From a bacterium (GTDB lineage: Bacteria; Patescibacteriota; Minisyncoccia; UBA6257; 2-01-FULL-56-20): a stretch of DNA of 24,634 nt. Where the stretch lies: assembly GCA_021817655.1 (NCBI GenBank), contig JAKAGE010000003.1:1-24634 (forward strand), in the 5' to 3' direction. Below are positions 13,049 to 19,657 of this stretch, one piece after another. Within the stretch, counting starts at the first letter, position 1, and each line of letters opens with the position of its first letter. Position numbers and translations under genes: made by a program. Under the pieces are notes generated by a model. That model ran no database searches, was not told the DNA's origin, and saw only the letters and a list, made by a program, of their open reading frames with translations.

Positions 13049-14149
13049 TCAGAACACCGGCGTGGCGACGTAGATAAGATCGTTCGAATAATCGGTTGCG
13101 GCCGCCTGCAGGCCGGAAACCTCGATCTCATAGGCAACATCCGCCTTGCCGATGTTCTGCGTCACGCCGTCAGCCGGACCGGCATTGGCAAAAACAGTGG
13201 CCGTCGAAGTGGGGTTGAAATTCCCGACGAACTTCGCTCCGGTGAAAGCCCCGCCGTCCAAGGTCGCGTCATCGGTCGTGACGCCGATATGCCCGTATGT
13301 CGCAGGATCCGCGGCGATCGCCGCCGGCGCCGCCCACGGGGATGGCGTAGAGGTCGCGTTCCCGTTATCGAAAAGATGGATGGTCGCGCCGTTTCCGCTC
13401 GTCAGGTCCTGATCCTCGTGGACGGTCACCGCGAATCCGTTCGCCGCGTTCGTGGAGACCGAAAGCTGCTGGCCAAGGACCGCCGGCACGTCGGGGGAAA
13501 GAATCCCGAACGCCAAGGTCCCGCTCGCGGACGCGCCGGTCGTCGTCACGCCGTTGATCGACGTTCCTGTGGCGATACCCGTGATACTGAACGAGAAATT
13601 CGTCGCGACGGCGGCCTGGACGGTGATGGCAGGAATGACGGCGACGCGCGTTTCGCCGGAATCGGGCATCGTTCCGCCGATATCGATCGCATAGGAGCCC
13701 GTGGAGGTCGGGTTGATCAGCCGATCGTTGCCGATGACGATGGTCTTCGTTCCGGATGCAACGGTGGCGCCGCCGCAGACCGTGAAGATGATGCTTTCAT
13801 CGCCCGGTACGGTGCTCGTCGAGAGCGTTACGTCATTGCCCGCGGCGCAGGAGGTGACGAGCGTCGCGCCGGTGAACGTGACGTCCCCGAATGCCACGTT
13901 CCCCACCCCGCCGAACGCGTTGGTTGCGGGATCGAAGGTGACCTGAATGGTGTCGCCCGCCGGAATGGCACTGTTCGTCGTGAATGTGACGATATGGTTC
14001 GCCGGCTGGCCGGGGGCGGACGTCGACAGCGTATCGGAGATGTTATAGAGCGTTCCCGCATGGGTGATGCGGTCTCCGAGAAAAAGGATGCCCGCAATCG
14101 CGATGCCGCCCAGAACGATCAGCGCTCCCGTCCGGAATCTATGCCTCAT
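13049..14149 (-). CDS. Exported Ser/Thr/Ala-rich surface protein, 366 aa
   Basis: The N-terminus has a basic start and a hydrophobic segment (about 8-27) that serves as signal peptide or anchor. The rest is Ala/Gly/Thr-rich and all-beta, with repeated phrases typical of cell-wall or S-layer-like proteins: SDTLSTSAPGQPANHIVTFT, SAIPAGDTIQVTF, GTKTIVIGNDRLINP. Two cysteines (SCAAG and VCGG) may form a disulfide. No enzymatic motif is seen. Its ATG overlaps the stop of the upstream HTH gene as ATGA, so the two are translationally coupled. The gene ends about 19-29 bp from the right element boundary; before integration its 3' end would have faced tRNA-Ser(UGA). Confidence 0.72.
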   Translation of the reverse strand: MRHRFRTGALIVLGGIAIAGILFLGDRITHAGTLYNISDTLSTSAPGQPANHIVTFTTNSAIPAGDTIQVTFDPATNAFGGVGNVAFGDVTFTGATLVTSCAAGNDVTLSTSTVPGDESIIFTVCGGATVASGTKTIVIGNDRLINPTSTGSYAIDIGGTMPDSGETRVAVIPAITVQAAVATNFSFSITGIATGTSINGVTTTGASASGTLAFGILSPDVPAVLGQQLSVSTNAANGFAVTVHEDQDLTSGNGATIHLFDNGNATSTPSPWAAPAAIAADPATYGHIGVTTDDATLDGGAFTGAKFVGNFNPTSTATVFANAGPADGVTQNIGKADVAYEIEVSGLQAAATDYSNDLIYVATPVF

Positions 14150-14412
14150 GATGATGCGTTTTTGTCTTTTTTCGCCCGACGAATCGGCGACCGTGGGCGT
14201 TTTTTCGTTCCCGGCGCGGGTTTTTGATACCGCGCGTTCGCGCTCGTATGCACCGAGAAATCGCCCACCGCTCCGCGGACAATGATCCGTTGAATGACCT
14301 TCTTATCGACGTGGTATGCCGATCCGAGCGCGCGCAGCGAGATATCGCCTTTTTTCCAGCGGCGATAGACCTCCTTTCTCATCACGGGCGTCAATTTCGT
14401 CGTTTTGTGCAT
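14146..14412 (-). CDS. Small HTH DNA-binding protein (IS481-transposase-N-terminus-like), 88 aa
   Basis: Begins MHKTTKLTPVMRKEVYRRWK, then a helix-turn-helix ISLRALGSAYHVDKKVIQRI and GDFSVHTSANARY. This is the N-terminal DNA-binding domain seen in IS481-type transposases, here without the catalytic core and with a basic tail (KKRPRSPIRRAKKDK). It is either a domesticated regulator or a transposase remnant. The frame extends to 14478, but I chose ATG 14412 because the domain starts there and the upstream part crosses a 31-bp palindrome. The stop overlaps the surface-protein start (ATGA), so it probably controls or accompanies that gene. Confidence 0.68.
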   Translation of the reverse strand: MHKTTKLTPVMRKEVYRRWKKGDISLRALGSAYHVDKKVIQRIIVRGAVGDFSVHTSANARYQKPAPGTKKRPRSPIRRAKKDKNASS

Positions 14413-14431
14413 AGCGCGTTCCGGTCGGCTA

Positions 14432-14462
14432 TGCGTTGTCCCCATAATATGGGGACAACGCA
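14432..14462. promoter_or_regulatory. 31-bp perfect palindrome upstream of the HTH gene, candidate operator
   Basis: The arms 14432-14445 and 14449-14462 are exact reverse complements (14 bp each) around a 3-nt spacer, with GTTGTCCCCAT in the left arm. The minus-strand reading holds a TATTAT box at the centre, 20 nt before HTH start 14412. It sits in the divergent region with the DoxX-like gene. A dimeric repressor site for the adjacent HTH protein is the simplest reading. Confidence 0.55.
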
Positions 14463-14543
14463 GGACCATGCCATTCATTGTAGCACAATTCCCATGTTCC
14501 GCTTTGGCAGAAGGTGTGGATTCCGCTCCAACCGCAAAGAATG

Positions 14544-14549
14544 TATAAT
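14544..14549 (+). promoter_or_regulatory. -10 box of the DoxX-like gene
   Basis: Perfect TATAAT ending 6 nt before ATG 14556. No Shine-Dalgarno is present, predicting a leaderless mRNA. Confidence 0.6.
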
Positions 14550-14555
14550 GAAGCC

Positions 14556-15170
14556 ATGGAAAACCCTCATGATGCGGTCGTGATCCCCGAGCCGAAGTTC
14601 GCCGAGTTCCTGTTCGCCGATACGCGGATGGCGTGGGTCTGGCTTATCCTCCGCCTGTATGTCGGCTACGAATGGGTCACGGCAGGATGGGAAAAACTCA
14701 CAAGCCCCGCATGGGCGGGCGCGCAGGCGGGTTCGGCGGTCCGCGGATTCCTCCAGGGCGCCGCAGCCCAGGCAACCGGGGCGCATCCCGCCGTACAATC
14801 CTGGTATGCATCGTTCATTACGAGCGCGGCGATCCCCCACGCCGTTCTCTTCTCCTATCTGGTGACCTACGGAGAGCTGGCGGTCGGCGCCGGACTTATT
14901 CTCGGGGTCTTCACCGGCATTGCCGCGTTCTTCGGCGCGTTCATGAACATCAATTACCTGTTCGCCGGCGCGGTAAGCACAAACCCGCTCCTGCTCCTCA
15001 TCGAGCTCTTTCTGATCCTCGCGTGGCGCAACGCCGGATGGCTCGGCATCGACCGATGGCTGCTCCCCTGGCTCGGCGTCCCGTGGAAGCCCGGCAGCGA
15101 ATTCCAGCATCATTCCCCCGCCGCACCCGCGCAAACGCCGTCCGCCTCACCGCAGGCGCCGCAGTCCTGA
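14556..15170 (+). CDS. DoxX-family membrane protein, 204 aa
   Basis: A four-helix membrane protein of the DoxX/DoxD type. Helices lie at about 25-45, 93-112, 116-137 and 142-160. Conserved features include LRLYVGYEWVTAGWEKL at the first helix, YGELAVGAGLILGVFTGIAA and FGAFMNINYLFAGAVSTNP. DoxX-like proteins take part in redox or sulfur-linked membrane reactions, but many have no assigned substrate. The C-terminus is a Pro/Ala-rich tail. I chose ATG 14556 rather than 14514 because a TATAAT lies between them. The SpoU methyltransferase starts 2 nt after its stop, so they are co-transcribed. Confidence 0.82.
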   Translation: MENPHDAVVIPEPKFAEFLFADTRMAWVWLILRLYVGYEWVTAGWEKLTSPAWAGAQAGSAVRGFLQGAAAQATGAHPAVQSWYASFITSAAIPHAVLFSYLVTYGELAVGAGLILGVFTGIAAFFGAFMNINYLFAGAVSTNPLLLLIELFLILAWRNAGWLGIDRWLLPWLGVPWKPGSEFQHHSPAAPAQTPSASPQAPQS

Positions 15171-15172
15171 TC

Positions 15173-16042
15173 ATGGCGCGCCATCCCCGCCCTCATTCCC
15201 GATCCGGGCGCCGTCCTATACGGCATTCTCCGATGCGCCGGCGCCAGAACAGCGGCACGCGCCACGAAGCGCATAGCAGCGGCGGCCGGAAGGAAAAGAT
15301 CTACATGTACGGCAAGCATGCCCTCGTGGAGGCGCTTGCCCATGCCCCGCACGCGGTGCGGAAGGTGTTCCTTTCCGCGCAGGCCGATGACGCAGAGCTC
15401 CGCGGCCTTTTGAAGCGGGCGAACATCGTTCCCGGCGCGCTGAAGGGCGGCGCAATGGACCGCATGGTCGGCCGCGACACCGCACACCAGGGAGTGATCG
15501 CCGTCATCGATCCCGGCGCGCTTATGATCGATTTCAAGCAGTTCATGGCTTCGCCGGCCATCGCCCGCCCGACCGCCGAAACGATGCTCGTGCTCCTCGA
15601 CGAGCTCACCGACCCGCATAACGTCGGCGCGATCATCCGCAGCGCCGCCGCGTTCGGCGCGGCGGGCGTGCTCATTCCTCCCCATAACCAGGCGCCGGTC
15701 ACCGGAACCGTCGTCAAGACCTCCGCCGGCATGGCGTTCCGCGTGCCGCTCGTCGCGATCGGAAACGTGAACCAGGCGGTGGATGCGCTCGCAACGCTCG
15801 GCTTCCGCTCATACGGGCTCGAGATGAACGGCACGACGGACCTTGCCGACGAACCCTTCGCCGCACCGTCGCTCATCATCGTCGGGAACGAAGGCGAAGG
15901 CATCCGCCAAAAAACGCTCGAGCGCTGCGACGTCCGGCTCCGCATCCCGATGGATGCCCGCGCCGAATCGCTGAACGCCTCCGTCTCCGCCGGAGTCGTT
16001 CTGTATGCATGGAGCGCCCGGCATGGCGGGGCGCTTTCCTGA
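15173..16042 (+). CDS. rlmB: SpoU/TrmH-family 23S rRNA 2'-O-methyltransferase (RlmB-like)
   Basis: Transfers a methyl group from SAM to a ribose 2'-OH of rRNA, using the knotted SPOUT fold. Residues 1-42 are a basic, disordered extension. The substrate-binding domain begins at KIYMYGKHALVEAL (42-55). SPOUT motif 1 is LDELTDPHNVGAIIRSAAAF (142-161), motif 2 LIIVGNEGEGI (234-244), and motif 3 LRIPMDARAESLNASVSAGV (256-275). The order and spacing match RlmB; TrmH-like tRNA specificity cannot be excluded. I chose ATG 15173, 2 nt after the DoxX stop, because the basic extension is usual in CPR members; ATG 15305 (MYGK) is the alternative. Confidence 0.88.
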   Translation: MARHPRPHSRSGRRPIRHSPMRRRQNSGTRHEAHSSGGRKEKIYMYGKHALVEALAHAPHAVRKVFLSAQADDAELRGLLKRANIVPGALKGGAMDRMVGRDTAHQGVIAVIDPGALMIDFKQFMASPAIARPTAETMLVLLDELTDPHNVGAIIRSAAAFGAAGVLIPPHNQAPVTGTVVKTSAGMAFRVPLVAIGNVNQAVDALATLGFRSYGLEMNGTTDLADEPFAAPSLIIVGNEGEGIRQKTLERCDVRLRIPMDARAESLNASVSAGVVLYAWSARHGGALS

Positions 16043-16048
16043 TATAAT
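16043..16048 (+). promoter_or_regulatory. -10 box of the RlmI-like gene
   Basis: Perfect TATAAT starting one base after the preceding stop codon and ending 9 nt before ATG 16058. Confidence 0.55.
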
Positions 16049-16057
16049 CCCCATATC

Positions 16058-16951
16058 ATGCGACGTATCGATCTTTCGACTGCGGGCTGGGAAGGCTACG
16101 AACTGCTCGATTCTGGCGACAACCGCAAGCTGGAGCGCTTCGCCGGGTTCATGGTGATCCGGCCGGAGACGCAGGCGATCTGGCGCCCGCTGCGCCCGGA
16201 ACTCTGGAAGCGCGCCGACGCGGAATTCCGTTTTGCGGGCGGCAAGGGCGCATGGCGCGGCAAGACCCCGCCGCAGCCATGGACGGTCTCGTGGCGCAAC
16301 GACCTGAAATGCTCGCTGCGGCTCACCTCCTTTAAACACACCGGCATTTTCCCGGAGCAGGAGCCGAACTGGAAATGGATCGCGGAGCGGGTTGATGCGC
16401 TTGCAAAGCAACGCGACGTCGGCGCGCCGGAAAATAAGCCGAAGGTCCTCAGTCTCTTCGGCTACACCGGCGCGGCGGGCATCGCGGCGGCGAAGCACGG
16501 CGCGATGGTCACGCATCTCGATGCGTCCAAACAGAGCAACACGTGGGCGCGCGAGAACGCCGCCCTCTCCAATGTGCCGGATGGGGCGTTCCGCGTGATC
16601 ACCGATGATGCACAGAAATTCGTCGCGCGCGAGGCGCGCCGCGGCGCGATGTACGACGGCATCATCCTCGACCCGCCCGCATTCGGCCGCGGCCCGGACG
16701 GCGAGGTGTGGCGTATCGAAGAGGATATCGCCCCCCTGCTCGACGCCGTACGCAAGATTTTCGCGCAGCGGCCCGGCTCGTTCTTCTTGTTGAACGGTTA
16801 CGCCGCGGGGTACGCGCCGCTTTCATTCGCACAGGCGGGCGAGAGCGCGTTCGGCGCGATCGGGCACGGCGAGTTCGGAGAATTGAGCGTCGGTGAAAAA
16901 AATTCCGGGCGCGCTGCGGCGTCCGGAATCTATGTGCGATTCGTGCGATAG
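16058..16951 (+). CDS. Class I SAM-dependent methyltransferase, RlmI-like, 297 aa
   Basis: Rossmann-fold methyltransferase similar to the RlmI/YccW group that makes 5-methylcytosine in 23S rRNA. The SAM-binding motif is VLSLFGYTGAAGIAA (130-144), followed by THLDASKQSNTWARENA (acidic loop, 152-168), and the catalytic-region motif ILDPPAFGRG (203-212). FPEQEPNW (98-105) is typical of the group. The PUA domain of E. coli RlmI is absent. The N-terminal 90 residues form a beta-rich domain instead. The RNA target is not proven; the adjacent SpoU gene makes rRNA likely. The start lies 15 nt after the SpoU stop. Confidence 0.82.
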   Translation: MRRIDLSTAGWEGYELLDSGDNRKLERFAGFMVIRPETQAIWRPLRPELWKRADAEFRFAGGKGAWRGKTPPQPWTVSWRNDLKCSLRLTSFKHTGIFPEQEPNWKWIAERVDALAKQRDVGAPENKPKVLSLFGYTGAAGIAAAKHGAMVTHLDASKQSNTWARENAALSNVPDGAFRVITDDAQKFVAREARRGAMYDGIILDPPAFGRGPDGEVWRIEEDIAPLLDAVRKIFAQRPGSFFLLNGYAAGYAPLSFAQAGESAFGAIGHGEFGELSVGEKNSGRAAASGIYVRFVR

Positions 16952-16974
16952 GCGCGCGGAACGGCAAACGCCCG

Positions 16975-17157
16975 TCATTCGTCGACGATCTCCGCGCACC
17001 CGGAAGAGCAAACTTCTCCGTAGCGGGTCACTATCCCCGCTCCCTCGATGAGGCTCGGACAAACGAAACACGTCCTTACGGACAGCCCCGCGCGCACCCA
17101 TTCTGCCGCACGGCCGAGCCATGCCCCCGGAGAACCTTTCCTGCACCTTTTTCCCAT
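16975..17157 (-). CDS. Small Cys-rich protein, 60 aa
   Basis: Not recognised as a named family. A basic N-terminus (MGKRCRKGSPGAWLGRAAEW) is followed by RTCFVC and EVCSSGC, which look like a small treble-clef or zinc-finger motif. The start at 17157 has a strong Shine-Dalgarno (GGGAGG, 4 nt away) and a TATAAT box about 38 nt upstream, so this gene has a normal leader, unlike many neighbours. The frame continues far upstream in the raw sequence, but that part is antisense to the protease gene and is not coding. Confidence 0.62.
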   Translation of the reverse strand: MGKRCRKGSPGAWLGRAAEWVRAGLSVRTCFVCPSLIEGAGIVTRYGEVCSSGCAEIVDE

Positions 17158-17194
17158 GATCCCTCCCAAAAAAGAAATAGGCGTTCCGAGTTTC

Positions 17195-17200
17195 ATTATA
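17195..17200 (-). promoter_or_regulatory. -10 box of the 60-aa Cys-rich gene
   Basis: The minus strand reads TATAAT, with about 30 nt of leader before ATG 17157 and GGGAGG within the leader. Confidence 0.5.
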
Positions 17201-17244
17201 CACCCCGCACAGAACGGAAGCATTCGGCCAAACTCACGGCGCCA

Positions 17245-17253
17245 TGCTAAAAT
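17245..17253 (+). promoter_or_regulatory. Extended -10 of the HtrA-like gene
   Basis: TGC-TAAAAT ends 6 nt before ATG 17260. It is identical in form and spacing to the promoter of the Mrr-like nuclease gene at 9196-9204. Confidence 0.55.
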
Positions 17254-17259
17254 GATTCC

Positions 17260-18291
17260 ATGGACGACAAGCGCGTGATCAGGATCGTGAAGCGGCTCAT
17301 GCCGTCGGTGGTATCGATCGCCATCGCGGAGAAGCTGGAGGACCTTAAGAAAGAGATGGCGACCATGCCGGGCGGCGCGAACGGGGCGGCAAAGATCGAT
17401 GACGGCGCGGCGGATGCGCGCGGGATGGTGACCACCGGCGGCGGATCCGGGTTCGTCATCGCCCCGAACGGGCTCATCCTCACGAACAAGCACGTGGTCT
17501 CCGAGCGGAAGGCCGAATACACGGTCATCCTGAGCGACGGGCGCGAATTCCCCGCTGCGATCCTGAGCCGCGACCCCATCAACGATGTCGCGATCCTCAA
17601 GATCGCCGCGGACAAGCTTCCCGCCGTGCTCCTCGGCGACGCGACGAAGCTCCAGCTCGGCCAGTCCCTCATCGCGATCGGCAACGCCCTCGGGGTCTTC
17701 CGCAACACCGTGTCCGTCGGCATCGTTTCCGGTCTCTCGCGCTCCATCACCGCGCAGGCCGATCCTTCGGCGCCGCCGCAGGAGATGCGCGGCCTCATTC
17801 AGACCGACGCCGCGATCAATCCCGGCAACTCCGGCGGCCCGCTCGTGGACCGCGACGGCCTCGTCATCGGCGTGAACGCCGCGATCGTCGCGGGCGCCAT
17901 GGCCATCGGCTTCGCGATCCCCGTGAACGCCGCGCACCGCGACATCGATGACATAAAAAAATACGGCCGCATCCGCCGGCCCCTCCTCGGGGTGCGCTAT
18001 GTGATGATCGACAAGGACCTTGCCGCAACGCTGAAGCTGCCCGCGGCGCACGGCGCGCTTGTCATGCGAGAAAGCGTCCACGATACCGCCGTCGTCCCCG
18101 AAAGCCCCGCGGCCGCCGCCGGCATCCGTGAGAACGACATCATCCTTTCCATCAACGGCAAGACGCTCGACCGGGACCATCCCATCCAGGACTTCCTCGA
18201 GAACGCGAACGTGGGAGACGAAGCGGAACTTACCGTCCTCCGCGACGGCACGGAACGTTCCGTAAAGCTCGTGCTCGCCGAGCGGAAATAA
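17260..18291 (+). CDS. HtrA/DegP-like trypsin-type serine protease with PDZ domain, 343 aa
   Basis: Protein-quality-control protease. The catalytic triad is visible: His78 in LTNKHVV, Asp109 in DPINDVAILKI, Ser191 in INPGNSGGPLV. The protease domain spans about 12-225 and a PDZ domain about 240-340 (LGVRYVMI, GIRENDIILSINGKTL, VGDEAELTVLRDG). HtrA proteins normally carry a signal peptide or membrane anchor; here the N-terminus (MDDKRVIRIVKRLMPSVVSI) has none that I can see, so it may be cytoplasmic, or a start further upstream was missed. The start follows an extended -10 box by 6 nt. It is convergent with the following minus-strand genes. Confidence 0.92.
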   Translation: MDDKRVIRIVKRLMPSVVSIAIAEKLEDLKKEMATMPGGANGAAKIDDGAADARGMVTTGGGSGFVIAPNGLILTNKHVVSERKAEYTVILSDGREFPAAILSRDPINDVAILKIAADKLPAVLLGDATKLQLGQSLIAIGNALGVFRNTVSVGIVSGLSRSITAQADPSAPPQEMRGLIQTDAAINPGNSGGPLVDRDGLVIGVNAAIVAGAMAIGFAIPVNAAHRDIDDIKKYGRIRRPLLGVRYVMIDKDLAATLKLPAAHGALVMRESVHDTAVVPESPAAAAGIRENDIILSINGKTLDRDHPIQDFLENANVGDEAELTVLRDGTERSVKLVLAERK

Positions 18292-18322
18292 AAACGCGTC
18301 CCGCAAAAATCTTGCGGGACGC
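18291..18322 (-). terminator. Rho-independent terminator of the minus-strand 72-aa gene
   Basis: Perfect 11-bp stem (18296-18306 with 18312-18322). On the minus strand it is followed by a G and a T-run (GTTTTTATTT). It lies about 20 nt past the stop at 18344 and begins just after the stop of the convergent protease gene. Confidence 0.8.
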
Positions 18323-18343
18323 CATAGCGCCGGAGAAGCTGAT

Positions 18344-18562
18344 TTACCATTCTTCAAAAATCTGCTTCAGAGCCTTATTCTGCTCCTTGCGTAAACGCTC
18401 GCAATCCGCGCAGTGTTGCGCATGCTTCAGAAAAGCACGCAACGGAGGAAGATCTTCCAGGGTGATCTCTTCCAATGCCACCCTTCTTCCAAAGATCTTC
18501 CGAAGCGCCGCGAGATATGGCGCGCGCAATCTTGCACACGCGATATCGATCTGTTTTGCCAT
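18344..18562 (-). CDS. Small helical protein with a CxxC pair, 72 aa
   Basis: Not recognised. MAKQIDIACARLRAPYLAAL is followed by a helical middle and HAQHCADCERLRKEQNKALK near the end. A single Cys pair flanked by His could bind metal in a dimer. I chose ATG 18562 because GGAAGGAGG lies 4 nt upstream, one of the best ribosome-binding sites in the window. The frame extends to 18604, but without such a site. A terminator follows about 20 nt after the stop. It may be co-transcribed with the surface protein and leuS upstream (61-nt gap). Confidence 0.62.
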   Translation of the reverse strand: MAKQIDIACARLRAPYLAALRKIFGRRVALEEITLEDLPPLRAFLKHAQHCADCERLRKEQNKALKQIFEEW

Positions 18563-18623
18563 ACATCCTCCTTCCGCAAGTGATAGCACATATACGTCAT
18601 TCAATCAATGCCTCCGCCCCCGA

Positions 18624-19649
18624 TCAATACGAATAAAGATCGACCAGCTTGCCGTCCTTGTCGAGGAGTTCCACCGTGTCGTGATACTGGTCGACGACGT
18701 TCGCACCCGTCCATACCCAAACCTGGTTGCTCAGGAAATTCGCGTCATGCACATGGTCCTGGAAGCAGGATTTGTACGTAAAATGGCTTTGCAGGTAGTC
18801 CTGGCACGCATAGTCGGTGCGCGGGATCTGCGGGCTCGCCATATTCGGCTGCTGGCATCCGCCGAGCGAGAGGATGTAATTCTGGCACGCGCCGGTGAAG
18901 CTCGCGATCTGGGACCGGTCGGTGACGGAGGGACAGTTCATCGGCAGGGCCGGCTGGAAGTTCGCAACATGGGCGACGTAACCGATGCACTCGTTGAGCC
19001 GAAGATTGAACGGCGCCGATGAAGAATACAAATAGACGGTGTCGCCCGGCTTCATGACGATATCGCTCGGCGGCGCGAGTCCCGACGGATCGTACACATT
19101 GATGGCCTGCGGGATATATTCTCCGCTGTTCCGCGTCTTTATCTGCCAGCCGGTGATGTCGACCGTCCCGGTCGCATCGTATGAATTGTCATAAAGCGTG
19201 ATCGTTCCATAATAGTACGACGTGCCGGCAGAGATACCCCCGAGCCGCACCTGGTGAAAATACGGAGAAAGCTGTGCAGCCGTGAATCCGGGCGGGATAT
19301 CGGCAGGGTTGATGGTCGACGTTCCGCTGCCGCCGCCAAAGCCGGACGAGCCGCCCGCGAACGGCGCCTGCGAGATGACGGTTCCCGAAGAGGAGCCGCC
19401 GATCGTAGGAAGACCTCCCTGGAAGCCGCCCCCTGGGCCGAGGAAGCTCCAGAACGATCCCCATCCTCCGGATGCGGTGCCCGATGGGGTGCCGCTCGCC
19501 GCAGCGCCGAAATATCCCGTGCTCGACGGCGTAGGAAACAGCGCATTGAAGCTCTTAAGCCCTCCCATGAGCGCGCCGGAGCCTGCAAAATAGACGATGA
19601 CCCCGACGACGAAGACGGCAACCAGGATGAAGACGATCTTTCCGCCCAT
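18624..19649 (-). CDS. Anchored surface protein with lamin-tail-like domain, 341 aa
   Basis: The N-terminal transmembrane segment (about 5-24) is followed by a Gly/Ser/Pro-rich linker to about residue 120. A beta domain follows with VDITGWQIKTRNSGEYIPQA and IVMKPGDTVYLYSSSAP, then a Cys-rich region (six Cys) and a second strand set ending TVELLDKDGKLVDLYSY. The 'W-x-I-x-(T/N)' plus 'D-x-D-G-x-L-V-D' pattern matches lamin-tail (LTD) domains, which occur in bacterial surface proteins. The domain appears split by the Cys-rich insert. Its start lies 8 nt after the leuS stop, so it is translated with leuS, an odd pairing. Cell-surface location is inferred. Confidence 0.72.
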   Translation of the reverse strand: MGGKIVFILVAVFVVGVIVYFAGSGALMGGLKSFNALFPTPSSTGYFGAAASGTPSGTASGGWGSFWSFLGPGGGFQGGLPTIGGSSSGTVISQAPFAGGSSGFGGGSGTSTINPADIPPGFTAAQLSPYFHQVRLGGISAGTSYYYGTITLYDNSYDATGTVDITGWQIKTRNSGEYIPQAINVYDPSGLAPPSDIVMKPGDTVYLYSSSAPFNLRLNECIGYVAHVANFQPALPMNCPSVTDRSQIASFTGACQNYILSLGGCQQPNMASPQIPRTDYACQDYLQSHFTYKSCFQDHVHDANFLSNQVWVWTGANVVDQYHDTVELLDKDGKLVDLYSY

Positions 19650-19657
19650 AGCGTTGA

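Noticed and set aside
14633..15172. N-terminal extension of the SpoU methyltransferase over the DoxX gene
   Set aside because: It overlaps a well-supported membrane protein in another frame, and the methyltransferase start at 15173 is 2 nt after the DoxX stop.
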